From Methyloceanibacter sp. (GTDB lineage Bacteria; Pseudomonadota; Alphaproteobacteria; Rhizobiales; Methyloligellaceae): DNA of 21,196 nucleotides. Below the pieces are notes generated by a model. The model worked only from the letters and a program-made list of their open reading frames with translations, ran no database searches and was not told where the DNA came from. The position numbers were made by a program, and so were the translations under genes. Location of the stretch: NCBI GenBank assembly GCA_022865725.1, contig JALHTP010000055.1, forward strand, positions 1-21,196, read 5' to 3'. Shown piece after piece: positions 7,134 to 15,284 of the stretch (the first letter of the stretch is position 1; each line of letters opens with the position of its first letter).

Positions 7134-8633
7134 ATGCCAAAGCGCGGCGCCCTGCCTGAACCTCTTGGATTTGCGCCAAGCCTTCGGCGTTGGTGTTGCA
7201 TGGCAGCCTCGTTGGTGCTGCTGCTCGGCGGTGCCCCGCTTCTGACCACGGCGAGCTTCGCGCGCGGCCCCGATTCCGTCGCCGATGTCGCCGAGGGCTT
7301 GCAGGACGCCGTCGTCAACATTTCCACCACCCAGACGCTCAAAGGGTCGGCGGAGAGCACGCCCAACGGGCCTGGGCCAAAGGGCTCGCCCTTCGAGGAG
7401 TTCTTCGACGATTTCTTCGATGACGAAGACAAAGAGGGCCTGCCGCGGAAGGTGAGTTCGCTCGGCTCGGGCTTCGTCATCGACCCGTCGGGCCTCATCG
7501 TCACCAACAATCACGTGATCGAGGGCGCCGATGAGATCATCATCAACTTCACCGACGGCACCAAGCTGAAGGTCACCAAGATCCTCGGCCACGATCCCAA
7601 GACCGACCTCGCGCTGCTCAAGGTCGAGCCCAAGAAGCCGCTCAAGGCGATCACCTTCGGCGACTCCTCCAAGATGCGGGTGGGCGACTGGGTGTTGGCG
7701 ATCGGCAATCCCTTCGGGCTTGGCGGTAGCGTCACGGTCGGCGTCATCTCCGCCACCAAGCGCGACATCAATGCCGGCCCCTATGACGACTTCCTGCAGA
7801 CCGACGCCGCCATCAATCGCGGCAATTCGGGCGGGCCGTTGTTCAACATGGACGGCCAGGTCATCGGCGTGAACACGGCCATCATCTCGCCGACCGGCGG
7901 CTCGATCGGCATCGGCTTCGCCGTTCCCTCCAACAGCGCGGTGCAGGTCGTCGACCAGCTCAAGCAATATGGCGAGACGCGACGCGGCTGGCTCGGCGTG
8001 CATGTGCAGAACGTCACCGAGGAGATTGCCGCGAGCCTTGGCCTGCCGGAGCCGAAAGGGGCGCTCGTCGCCAAAGTGTCGCCCGACAGCCCAGCCGCCA
8101 CCGCGGGCATTCAGCCAAGCGACGTGATCCTCACATTCGACGGTGAGCCCATCGAGAATATGCGGGGGCTGCCGCGCGCCGTCGCCGCCACCGCCATCGG
8201 CAAGGCGGTCGCGGTCCAGCTGTTGCGCAAGGGCCAGACCATGGACGTGACCGTGACGGTCGGCCGCTTGCCCGAGGACGAGGAGGCCGAGGACGCGACC
8301 AAGGACGAGGAGGAGCCGGCGCCCGAGTCCGAGCGCGAAGATCTGCTCGGACTGTCGATCGCGCCGCTGACCGAGGAGCTGCGCAACCAATACGGCATCG
8401 GCAAATCCATCGAGGGCGTGGTCATTATCGAGGTGAAGCCCAATAGTCCCGCCGCGCAGAAAGACGTGAAGCCCGGCGACGTGATCGTCGAGGTGACCCA
8501 GGAGAAGGTGAAGCAGCCGCAGGACGTGAAGTCCCGGTTGCTCGCGGTCAAGAAGGCCGGGCGCCGCTCGGTGCTGCTCCTGCTTTCCGACTCCAAGGGC
8601 GAGCTCCGCTTCGTCGCCGTGCCGACGAGCTAG
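7134..8633 (+). CDS. degP: DegP/Do-family periplasmic serine protease with two PDZ domains
   Basis: It degrades or refolds damaged proteins in the periplasm. I chose the ATG at 7134 (499 residues) because GGGAG lies 10 nt upstream. A GTG at 7101 would add 11 residues but has no good ribosome site. A signal peptide follows an arginine-rich start (SLRRWCCMAASLVLLLGG to about residue 43). The trypsin-like domain has the triad His127 (TNNHVIEG), Asp158 (KTDLALL) and Ser232 (RGNSGGPL). PDZ1 runs from about 275 to 370 (GWLGVHVQNVTEEIAASLGL) and PDZ2 from about 400 to 495. They are joined by a strongly acidic linker (EDEEAEDATKDEEEPAPE). It follows hflKC and DUF2065. DegQ or MucD would be equally valid family names. 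Confidence 0.94.
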   Translation: MPKRGALPEPLGFAPSLRRWCCMAASLVLLLGGAPLLTTASFARGPDSVADVAEGLQDAVVNISTTQTLKGSAESTPNGPGPKGSPFEEFFDDFFDDEDKEGLPRKVSSLGSGFVIDPSGLIVTNNHVIEGADEIIINFTDGTKLKVTKILGHDPKTDLALLKVEPKKPLKAITFGDSSKMRVGDWVLAIGNPFGLGGSVTVGVISATKRDINAGPYDDFLQTDAAINRGNSGGPLFNMDGQVIGVNTAIISPTGGSIGIGFAVPSNSAVQVVDQLKQYGETRRGWLGVHVQNVTEEIAASLGLPEPKGALVAKVSPDSPAATAGIQPSDVILTFDGEPIENMRGLPRAVAATAIGKAVAVQLLRKGQTMDVTVTVGRLPEDEEAEDATKDEEEPAPESEREDLLGLSIAPLTEELRNQYGIGKSIEGVVIIEVKPNSPAAQKDVKPGDVIVEVTQEKVKQPQDVKSRLLAVKKAGRRSVLLLLSDSKGELRFVAVPTS

Positions 8634-8640
8634 GCCTATC

Positions 8641-9570
8641 GTGAAGCCGAGAGCCGGGCGACCGAAGGCCGTTCTCATTGCTGGGCCGACCGCAAGCGGC
8701 AAGTCGGCGGCCGCGCTCGGCCTTGCGCGCAGTCTTGGCGGCACAATCATCAATGCCGACTCCATGCAGCTCTATCGCGAGCTTGCCATCCTGACGGCGC
8801 GCCCGGCGGAAGCCGATATGCCGCTTGCCCCGCACCGTCTCTACGGCAGCGTTCCGGCAGCGGAGGCCTACTCCGCCGGAAAATGGCTCGAGGATGCGGC
8901 GCGCGCGCTTCGGGAAGCGGAGGGCGAGGGGAGGGTGCCGATCCTGGTCGGCGGCACCGGCCTCTATTTCAAGGCGCTCACCGAAGGGCTTGCGCCCGTC
9001 CCCGACGTGCCCCCTGAAATCCGCAAAGCCTGGCGCGAGCAGGCGGAGAAAATCGGCGCCGAGGGACTCCATCGCGAACTTGCGGCCCGCGATCCCGTCA
9101 TGGCGGCAAGGCTTCGCCCGAGCGACCCCCAGCGCATTCTGCGCGCGCTCGAAGTGATCGACGCCACCTCCGTCTCGCTCAGCGAGTGGCAGGGCGGAAG
9201 CGCGGCTCCCGTGCTCGCGCCGGAGGGCGTGCTCAAGATCGTGATCGCGCCGGAGCGCGAGCCGCTTTATGCCGGCATCGACGCGCGCTTCGACCGCATG
9301 ATCGAGGAGGGCGCGCTGCAAGAGGTGCGGGCGCTGCTTGCGCTTCGCCTCGATCCCGGCCTTCCGGCGATGCGGGCGCATGGGGTGCGCGAGCTTGCCA
9401 CCCATCTTGCCGGCGAATGCAGCCTCGATGCGGCGATCACAAAGTCGAAGACCGAGAGCCGCCGCTACGCCAAGCGGCAGATGACCTGGGCGCGGCGCTT
9501 CATGAAGGATTGGGACTGGTTCCCCGATGCCGGCGCCGCCATCGACGCGGTGCAGAATTCCTCCCCCTAG
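8641..9570 (+). CDS. miaA: tRNA dimethylallyltransferase
   Basis: MiaA transfers a dimethylallyl group to A37 of tRNAs that read codons starting with U. The 309-residue protein starts at a GTG 7 bp after the degP stop. It carries the P-loop GPTASGKS (residues 15-22), the substrate motif NADSMQLYREL with Asp40, PILVGGTGLYFKAL, the tRNA-binding PQRILRALEVI, and the C-terminal SRRYAKRQMTWARRF. The final codons and the TAG stop fall inside a palindromic intergenic repeat (9560-9665), so the last few residues (QNSSP) are partly repeat-derived. Close spacing suggests co-transcription with degP. Confidence 0.96.
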   Translation: MKPRAGRPKAVLIAGPTASGKSAAALGLARSLGGTIINADSMQLYRELAILTARPAEADMPLAPHRLYGSVPAAEAYSAGKWLEDAARALREAEGEGRVPILVGGTGLYFKALTEGLAPVPDVPPEIRKAWREQAEKIGAEGLHRELAARDPVMAARLRPSDPQRILRALEVIDATSVSLSEWQGGSAAPVLAPEGVLKIVIAPEREPLYAGIDARFDRMIEEGALQEVRALLALRLDPGLPAMRAHGVRELATHLAGECSLDAAITKSKTESRRYAKRQMTWARRFMKDWDWFPDAGAAIDAVQNSSP

Positions 9571-9665
9571 AAGGGGGAGGTCGGCGCACTCTGAGTGCGC
9601 CGGGTGGGGGTCGGGACTTGCTGATCGTTACCTCCTCCCCGACCCTCCCCCTTGCAGGGGGAGGG
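9560..9665. repeat. Palindromic intergenic repeat element between convergent miaA and kup
   Basis: Three perfect hairpins lie in about 105 bp: a 9-bp stem at 9560-9568/9572-9580, a 7-bp stem GCGCACT/AGTGCGC at 9584-9590/9594-9600, and a 9-bp stem CCCTCCCCC/GGGGGAGGG at 9643-9651/9657-9665. The outer hairpins have nearly the same C-rich sequence. The element begins inside the miaA stop region and ends 4 bp before the kup stop. It looks like a dispersed REP-type element and may also act as a two-way terminator for the converging genes, although no long U run follows either hairpin. Confidence 0.7.
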
Positions 9666-9669
9666 AGTC

Positions 9670-11589
9670 TTACACCGTGACTTGCGTGCCGATCTCCACC
9701 ACGCGGTCGGTGGGCAGCTGGAAATAGCTCGAAGCGTCGTCGGCGTTATGGGCGAGGAAGATATAGAGCCCGTCCTGCCATCCCGGCATGCCCGAGCGCG
9801 GGTCTGGCCTCACCGAGCGGCGCGACAGGAAGAACGAGGTCGACATGATGTCGAATTGCCAGCCCTGCTTGCGGGCGATCGCCAAGGCCTTGGGCACGTT
9901 CGGCCTCTCCATGAAGCCGAAATGCAGAATGAGGCGCATGAATTTGTCGCTGATCGTTTCGATCTGAACGCGATCCTTGAGCGTAACGCGCGGGATGTCC
10001 TCGTTGACGATGGTCAGGATCACGTTGTGCTCATGCAGCACCTTGTTGTGCTTGAGATTGTGCAGCAGCGCGGTCGGCGCGAAATCGGGATCGCTGGTAA
10101 GGAACACGGCCGTGCCGGGAACGATATGCGGCGGCTTGGCTTCGAGGCTCTTGATCAGCGGCTCGAACGGCACCTCGACGCGGCGGGTCTTTAGCGCGAG
10201 CAGGCGCGTGCCGAGGCGCCACGTATACATCATAATCACCAGCGCCGCGCCCACCAGGACCGGCAGCCAGGCGCCTTCGACGATTTCCAGCGTGCTCGCG
10301 AGCACGAAACTCGAATCCATCACGAAGAGCGGGATCATCAAGGCAAGAGCGGCCCAGAGCGGCCAGCGCCATAGCTTCCAGATGACGATGAAGCCGAGGA
10401 GTCCGGCGGTCCACGCGGTGGTCGCCACGGCGAGCACGTAAGCCGCGGCGAGTTCGCTCGATGAGCGGAACATGAACACCAAGAGGAGCACGCCGGTCAG
10501 CAGGAGCCAGTTCACCCGCGGCATGTAGATCTGTCCGGCCAGCGCTTCCGAGGTGTGGCGCACTTCCATACGGGGCAGAAAGCCGAGCTGCATCGCCTGG
10601 CGGGTGATGGAATAGGCCCCGGTGATGACCGCCTGGCTCGCGATCGCCGTGGCCGCGGTGGCAAGAGCGACCATCGGATAGAGCGCCCAATCGGGATAGA
10701 GCAAATAGAACGGGTTTTCGATCGTCTCGGGCCGCGCCAGCAACAACGCGCCCTGGCCGAAATAATTGAGCAGCAGCGCCGGCAGCACGAGATAGAACCA
10801 GGCGGTTTGGATCGGCCTTCTGCCGAAATGGCCGAGGTCGTTGTAGAGCGCCTCCGAGCCCGTCACCACGAGGAACACCGATCCGAGCGTGAGCAGTCCG
10901 ATGATACCGTTGTGGAACAGGAAGCCGATGCCGTAGGCCGGGTTGATGGCGGCCAGTACGCTCGGATTGGCTACGATCTCCGCGCCGCCGGCGATGGCGA
11001 TGGCGATGAACCAGATGATGGTGATCGGCGCGAAGAGGACCGAGATGCTCGCCGTGCCGCGCGATTGTACCGAGAACAACGCGACAAGAATGACCACCGT
11101 CAGCGGCAACACATAAGGCTGGAAGGCCCGCGTGGCGATCGTCAGACCTTCGACCGCCGACAGCACCGAGAGCGCCGGCGTGATCAAGGTCGAGCCGTAG
11201 AACATCGACGCCCCGACGATGCCGAGCGCGAGCACGAATGGCGTGCGCCGTCCGAGCGCTCTGAAGGCGAGCGCCGTCAATGCCAGCGTGCCGCCTTCGC
11301 CGTTATTATCGGCGCGTAAGAGGATCACCACATATTTCAAGGTGACCACGAAGAGGAGCGACCAGAAGATGAGCGACAGCACGCCGTAGATGGCGGCTTC
11401 CGTGACCAGGCCCGCCGCGCCTCCGGCAGCGAGCACCGCTTCGCGCAAGGCATAGAGAGGGCTCGTGCCGATATCGCCATAGACGACACCGATCGAGCCG
11501 AAGGTCAGCGCCCAGAACGCGCGCGGAGAGAGCGGCAGGGCGTCAGGGCCGTTGGCGGCAGGAATTTCGGAGCGGGGGGCCTGCGGCAT
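9670..11589 (-). CDS. kup: Kup-family potassium uptake transporter
   Basis: It imports K+, probably with protons, across the inner membrane. The 639-residue length is normal for Kup/HAK/KT proteins. The family hallmark GVVYGDIGTSPLYALREAV is at about residues 34-52. About 12 hydrophobic segments fill residues 25-450, including DNNGEGGTLAL, GDSALTPA-like (here GSTLITPALSVLSAVEG) and YFGQGALLL. The C-terminal 190 residues form the soluble domain, with VPGTAVFLTSDPDFAPTAL and HNKVLHEHNVILTI. It lies on the opposite strand to all its neighbours and has no operon partner, so it interrupts the run between miaA and ilvB. Confidence 0.95.
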   Translation of the reverse strand: MPQAPRSEIPAANGPDALPLSPRAFWALTFGSIGVVYGDIGTSPLYALREAVLAAGGAAGLVTEAAIYGVLSLIFWSLLFVVTLKYVVILLRADNNGEGGTLALTALAFRALGRRTPFVLALGIVGASMFYGSTLITPALSVLSAVEGLTIATRAFQPYVLPLTVVILVALFSVQSRGTASISVLFAPITIIWFIAIAIAGGAEIVANPSVLAAINPAYGIGFLFHNGIIGLLTLGSVFLVVTGSEALYNDLGHFGRRPIQTAWFYLVLPALLLNYFGQGALLLARPETIENPFYLLYPDWALYPMVALATAATAIASQAVITGAYSITRQAMQLGFLPRMEVRHTSEALAGQIYMPRVNWLLLTGVLLLVFMFRSSSELAAAYVLAVATTAWTAGLLGFIVIWKLWRWPLWAALALMIPLFVMDSSFVLASTLEIVEGAWLPVLVGAALVIMMYTWRLGTRLLALKTRRVEVPFEPLIKSLEAKPPHIVPGTAVFLTSDPDFAPTALLHNLKHNKVLHEHNVILTIVNEDIPRVTLKDRVQIETISDKFMRLILHFGFMERPNVPKALAIARKQGWQFDIMSTSFFLSRRSVRPDPRSGMPGWQDGLYIFLAHNADDASSYFQLPTDRVVEIGTQVTV

Positions 11590-11834
11590 TTATCTCGAAA
11601 ATGAGAAGGCGTTGGAAGATATCGCGTTAACGCCGATCGCAGCGCCGCGGTGCCTCGAAGCGCGTAGGCACATAGGCGGAGCGGAGCGGCTTGTCCAGGC
11701 CCGGCGGTCGGCGGAACGCCCCCATTGGAAGAATCAGGGAGCGGAACGAGCAACAAAACTCTGCTTTCCGTCTCCATTCGGTAATTTCAGACAAGGAAAT
11801 GCCGACGAGAGTTGTCATTCATTCGCCTTTGCCG
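11590..11834. other. Intergenic region between divergent kup and ilvB
   Basis: About 245 bp upstream of the ilvB promoter hold no convincing gene. A 6-bp hairpin GTGCCT/AGGCAC lies at 11650-11655/11666-11671. The region must contain the kup promoter on the minus strand, but I could not find a good -35/-10 pair for it. Confidence 0.5.
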
Positions 11835-11863
11835 TTGACCCTCTATCTTTCAGGCCCTAGGGT
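11835..11863 (+). promoter_or_regulatory. Candidate sigma-70 promoter for ilvB
   Basis: TTGACC (11835-11840) and TAGGGT (11858-11863) are separated by exactly 17 bp. Transcription would start near 11870, giving a leader of about 87 nt before the ilvB ATG. A short GC hairpin (CGCGG/CCGCG around 11913-11934) and a TTTT follow in the leader but do not form a convincing attenuator. Confidence 0.5.
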
Positions 11864-11956
11864 GCGCGCCTTATTTAGACTTTTCCGCTATTCCTCGACG
11901 ATCGGCCCGGCTTCGCGGACCTTGAGCCGCGGCCCGGTTTTGCCAGTGAGACGAAG

Positions 11957-13723
11957 ATGTCGCGTACAATGACCGGCGCCCAGATGGTGCTTCAGGCTCT
12001 CGCCGATCAGGGCGTGGAGCATATTTTCGGCTATCCGGGCGGCGCCGTCCTGCCGATCTATGACGAGCTGTTCCAGCAGGATCGCATCAAGCACATCCTG
12101 GTGCGCCACGAGCAGGGGGCGGTGCACGCGGCGGAAGGTTATGCGCGCTCGACCGGCAAGGTCGGCTGCGTGCTGGTCACCTCGGGTCCGGGCGCGACCA
12201 ACGCCGTGACGGGCTTAACCGATGCGCTGATGGATTCGATTCCCATCGTCTGCATCACCGGCCAGGTGCCGACGCATCTGATCGGCAACGATGCCTTCCA
12301 GGAATGCGACACGGTCGGCATCACCCGTCCCTGCACCAAGCACAATTATCTCGTCAAGGACGTGAACGCCCTCTCGCGCGTCCTGCACGAGGCGTTCTAT
12401 GTCGCGCGCACCGGCCGTCCCGGGCCGGTCGTCGTCGACATCCCCAAGGACATCCAGTTCGCCAAGGGCGAGTATACGGGACTCACCAACTCTCAGCACA
12501 AGAGCTACAACCCGCAAACCGAAGGCGACGCGCGCGCGGTCGCGGCTGCCGTCGAGCTGATGGCGAACGCCAAGCGTCCGCTGTTCTATACCGGCGGCGG
12601 CATCATCAATTCGGGGCCGGTGGCGAGCGAGCGCTTGCGCGAGTTGGTGCGCATGACCGGCTTCCCCATCACCTCGACCTTGATGGGGCTCGGCGCCTAC
12701 CCGGCTTCCGACAGGCAATGGCTCGGCATGCTCGGCATGCATGGCACCTACGAAGCCAACAACGCCATGCACGATTGCGACGTGATGATCTGCATCGGCG
12801 CCAGATTCGACGACCGCATCACCGGGCGGGTCGATGCCTTCTCGCCGGGCTCGAAGAAGATCCATGTCGACATCGACCGCTCCTCGATCAACAAGAACAT
12901 CAGGGTCGACATCCCCATCGTCGGCGACTGCGCCCGTGTGCTGCAGCAGATGATCGACGCCTGGAACGCCAAAAAGCCGAAGCTCGACAAGCCTGCGCTG
13001 AAGAGCTGGTGGGGCGAGATTGATCGTTGGCGCGCGCGGAACTGCCTCCACTACAAGAAGCGCGACGACGTGATCATGCCGCAATACGCTATTCAGCGCC
13101 TCTACGCGCTGACTCGCGGCCACGATGTCTACATCACCACCGAGGTCGGCCAGCACCAGATGTGGGCGGCGCAATTCTTCAAGTTCGAGGAGCCGAACCG
13201 CTGGATGACCTCAGGCGGACTCGGCACGATGGGCTATGGCCTGCCGGCAGCCGTCGGCGTGCAGATGGCGCATCCGGACAGCCTCGTCATCGACATCGCC
13301 GGCGAAGCCTCCGTCTTGATGACCATGCAGGAGATGTCGACGGCGGCGCAATACGACCTGCCCATCAAGATCTTCATCCTGAACAACGAATATATGGGCA
13401 TGGTGCGCCAGTGGCAGGAATTGTTGCATGGCGGCCGCTACTCGCATTCCTACACCGCGGCGCTGCCCGATTTCGTCAAGCTCGCCGAGGCCTATCAGGG
13501 GGTCGGCATCAGAGCCGAGAAGCCGTCCGAGCTCGATGACAAGATCCGCGAGATGATTGCAGTCAAGAAGCCAGTGATCTTCGACTGCCGGGTCGACAAG
13601 CATGCCAATTGCTTCCCCATGATCCCGAGCGGGGAGGCGCATAACCACATGCTGATGGGCGACGATCTGACCGAAGAGGATCTCGAGAACGCCATCACCG
13701 AGGAAGGCAAGGTGATGGTGTAG
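11957..13723 (+). CDS. ilvB: Acetohydroxyacid (acetolactate) synthase large subunit
   Basis: It joins pyruvate with pyruvate or 2-ketobutyrate, the first common step of Val/Leu and Ile synthesis. The 588-residue ThDP enzyme has the N-terminal pyrimidine domain with FGYPGGAVLPIYDEL and the catalytic Glu52 in RHEQGAVHAAEGYAR, a central FAD/Rossmann domain (about 190-340), and the ThDP pyrophosphate domain (about 380-560) with GGLGTMGYGLPAAVG and FILNNEYMGMVRQWQ. The metal-binding motif, usually GDG or GDA, reads GEAS here with Glu450 in the Asp position. The regulatory subunit gene ilvN follows after one intervening membrane-protein gene. Confidence 0.97.
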   Translation: MSRTMTGAQMVLQALADQGVEHIFGYPGGAVLPIYDELFQQDRIKHILVRHEQGAVHAAEGYARSTGKVGCVLVTSGPGATNAVTGLTDALMDSIPIVCITGQVPTHLIGNDAFQECDTVGITRPCTKHNYLVKDVNALSRVLHEAFYVARTGRPGPVVVDIPKDIQFAKGEYTGLTNSQHKSYNPQTEGDARAVAAAVELMANAKRPLFYTGGGIINSGPVASERLRELVRMTGFPITSTLMGLGAYPASDRQWLGMLGMHGTYEANNAMHDCDVMICIGARFDDRITGRVDAFSPGSKKIHVDIDRSSINKNIRVDIPIVGDCARVLQQMIDAWNAKKPKLDKPALKSWWGEIDRWRARNCLHYKKRDDVIMPQYAIQRLYALTRGHDVYITTEVGQHQMWAAQFFKFEEPNRWMTSGGLGTMGYGLPAAVGVQMAHPDSLVIDIAGEASVLMTMQEMSTAAQYDLPIKIFILNNEYMGMVRQWQELLHGGRYSHSYTAALPDFVKLAEAYQGVGIRAEKPSELDDKIREMIAVKKPVIFDCRVDKHANCFPMIPSGEAHNHMLMGDDLTEEDLENAITEEGKVMV

Positions 13724-13811
13724 GGAGGTTGCCGGTGCTCGGCACACCTTCCTCGACACGCTTGTCCGAATCTCCGATCTTCTGCACAACGCCCCGACGA
13801 AAGCGATCCGA

Positions 13812-14345
13812 ATGACCGCCGGCACCCGCACATTACTGAGCTTCCTGCTTGGCCTCAGGGCCATCATGCTGATCGGCTCGGCTGGCGCCATGGTCGGCGC
13901 GCTGCTCATGTTCCTCCAGGGTGGCTTCTATCTGCACGAGGCCTGGCACACGCTGTTGACGCCGGGCGAGGCCTCCGAGCGGCAGGTCACGGTTCCCGTG
14001 CTCGAGGCGGTCGACGCCTTCCTGTTCGGCATCGTTCTCGTGATCTTCGCTTACGGCATCGCCATCGGCTTCGTCTTCACTTTGCCCGAAGCCGTCGGCC
14101 GGTCGCTGCCGAACTGGATGAAGATCGAGGGCGTCAGCCAGCTCAAGGGGATTCTGTCCGAGGTCGTCATCGTTGTCCTGATCGTGATCTTCGCTCGCGT
14201 CGTGGTCGAGGCGAACGGCCACATGCAATGGTCCATGCTGGTGCTGCCGGCCTCGATCCTGATGATCGCCATCGCGCTGCGCATGATCGAGCTTGCCGGC
14301 GGGAAGGGCGGCCCGGACTCCGGCGGCTCGGGAGGAGAGCATTGA
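13812..14345 (+). CDS. UPF0114/YqhA-like integral membrane protein
   Basis: This is a 177-residue protein with about four membrane segments (roughly residues 15-37, 66-92, 113-132 and 140-160) and a Gly/Ser-rich C-terminus. The central pattern VPVLEAVDAFLFGIVLVIFAYG, then LPNWMKIEGVSQLKGILSEVV, matches the YqhA/UPF0114 family, whose function is unknown. Its TGA overlaps the ilvN ATG (TGATG), so its translation is coupled to ilvN. Its start lies 88 bp after ilvB. Lying between the two subunits of one enzyme suggests co-transcription rather than a proven role in amino acid synthesis. Confidence 0.75.
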   Translation: MTAGTRTLLSFLLGLRAIMLIGSAGAMVGALLMFLQGGFYLHEAWHTLLTPGEASERQVTVPVLEAVDAFLFGIVLVIFAYGIAIGFVFTLPEAVGRSLPNWMKIEGVSQLKGILSEVVIVVLIVIFARVVVEANGHMQWSMLVLPASILMIAIALRMIELAGGKGGPDSGGSGGEH

Positions 14346-14887
14346 TGGCACAGCCAGGATCGGCCTATTCGCTGGAAAAGCGCGAGGAGAAAAGCGAGAG
14401 CCACACGCTGACCGTGCTCGTCGACAACGAGCCGGGCGTGCTGGCGCGCGTCATCGGGCTCTTCTCCGGCCGCGGCTACAATATCGACTCGCTGACCGTG
14501 TCGGAGACCGAGCACGAGGCGCATCTGTCGCGCATCACCATCGTCACCTCGGGCCCTCCGATGGTGATCGAGCAGATACAGCATCAGCTGGAGCGGCTGG
14601 TGCCGATTCACAGCGTCACCGATCTGACCGTGCTGGGCAACCCGCTCGAGCGCGAACTGGCCATGATCAAAGTTGCCGGCAAGGGCGCCAAGCACGCCGC
14701 GGCGAAAAAGCTGGCCGAGGCCTTCGAAGCGCACATCATCGACGAATCGGCGGAGCATTTCGTCTTCGAGATTACCGGCGAGCAATCCAGGATCGAGCAG
14801 TTCATCGCCAAGCTTCAGCCGCTCGGCCTGGTCGAGGTCGCCCGCACCGGCCTTGCCGCCATCTCCCGCGGGGCGGAGCGGATGTAG
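14345..14887 (+). CDS. ilvN: Acetohydroxyacid synthase small (regulatory) subunit
   Basis: IlvN (IlvH-like) binds the IlvB catalytic subunit, raises its activity and gives feedback inhibition by valine. I place the start at the ATG 14345, with GGAGGAG 8 nt upstream, giving 180 residues, the usual length. The N-terminal ACT domain (about 20-95) shows HTLTVLVDNEPGVLARVIGLFSGRGYNIDSL in segments, with the effector-site NEPGVL motif. The C-terminal domain holds ELAMIKVAGKG and HFVFEITGEQSRIEQF. The start overlaps the stop of the preceding membrane-protein gene by one base. Confidence 0.96.
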   Translation: MAQPGSAYSLEKREEKSESHTLTVLVDNEPGVLARVIGLFSGRGYNIDSLTVSETEHEAHLSRITIVTSGPPMVIEQIQHQLERLVPIHSVTDLTVLGNPLERELAMIKVAGKGAKHAAAKKLAEAFEAHIIDESAEHFVFEITGEQSRIEQFIAKLQPLGLVEVARTGLAAISRGAERM

Positions 14888-14907
14888 GACCCTTGCCGGG
14901 ATGCCGC

Positions 14908-14940
14908 TTCGGATATACTTCGGATATACATTGTATATCC
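14908..14940 (+). promoter_or_regulatory. Operator/promoter of the mazEF-like toxin-antitoxin pair
   Basis: Two exact 11-bp direct repeats, TTCGGATATAC, lie at 14908-14918 and 14919-14929. The second also forms an inverted repeat, GGATATAC (14922-14929) with GTATATCC (14933-14940), 3-nt spacer. The centre lies 26 bp before the antitoxin ATG, and the AT-rich core contains possible -10 boxes. This is the expected place and symmetry for autorepression by an AbrB-type antitoxin dimer. Confidence 0.7.
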
Positions 14941-14957
14941 AGAAAGGTCTGGATGCC

Positions 14958-15284
14958 ATGAAAGTCAAAATCGCCAAATGGGGCAACAGCCTTGCTGTCC
15001 GGTTGCCGAAGCGGCTTGCCGAAGAGCTCGGTCTTCGCGCGGGCAATTCGGTCGACTTGCAAAAGCGAGGCTCGACTCTCGCCATGGAGACAGCGACCGC
15101 ACCCAAGATTCCTCATTATCGCCTCGAGGATCTGCTCGCCCAGATCAAGCCAGGCACCGAGCCGCCTCCATTGCTCGACTGGGGACCGGACGTCGGCGCC
15201 GAAATCCTCCCCGAGGACGAGTATTCGCGTGGAGAGATAACGCCAGAAAATATCCACGAGAAGCATGCAGCCCGACGCCGATGA
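14958..15284 (+). CDS. mazE: MazE-like antitoxin (AbrB/SpoVT fold)
   Basis: This is the labile antitoxin that would neutralise the downstream toxin and repress its own operon. The 108-residue protein opens with the AbrB-type swapped-hairpin DNA-binding domain MKVKIAKWGNSLAVRLPKRL, then AEELGLRAGNSVDL, in residues 1-47. An extended acidic tail (RLEDLLAQIKPG and LLDWGPDVGAEIL) is the part that normally occupies the toxin's RNA site. It is longer than the usual 80 residues because of a C-terminal extension (EDEYSRGEITPENIHEKHAARRR in two parts). It overlaps the toxin gene by 20 bp, typical of coupled pairs. Confidence 0.9.
   Translation: MKVKIAKWGNSLAVRLPKRLAEELGLRAGNSVDLQKRGSTLAMETATAPKIPHYRLEDLLAQIKPGTEPPPLLDWGPDVGAEILPEDEYSRGEITPENIHEKHAARRR

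Noticed and set aside
6897..8765. 622-codon minus-strand frame opposite degP.
   Set aside because: Low-complexity Leu/Gly/Asp/Arg-rich sequence without domain signals, fully covered by the degP and DUF2065 genes on the other strand.
11862..11972. Possible leader peptide and attenuator before ilvB (frame reading RALFRLFRYSS and a GC hairpin with TTTT).
   Set aside because: The GTG would lie at or before the predicted transcription start, branched-chain codons are not clustered, and the stem is only 5 bp.
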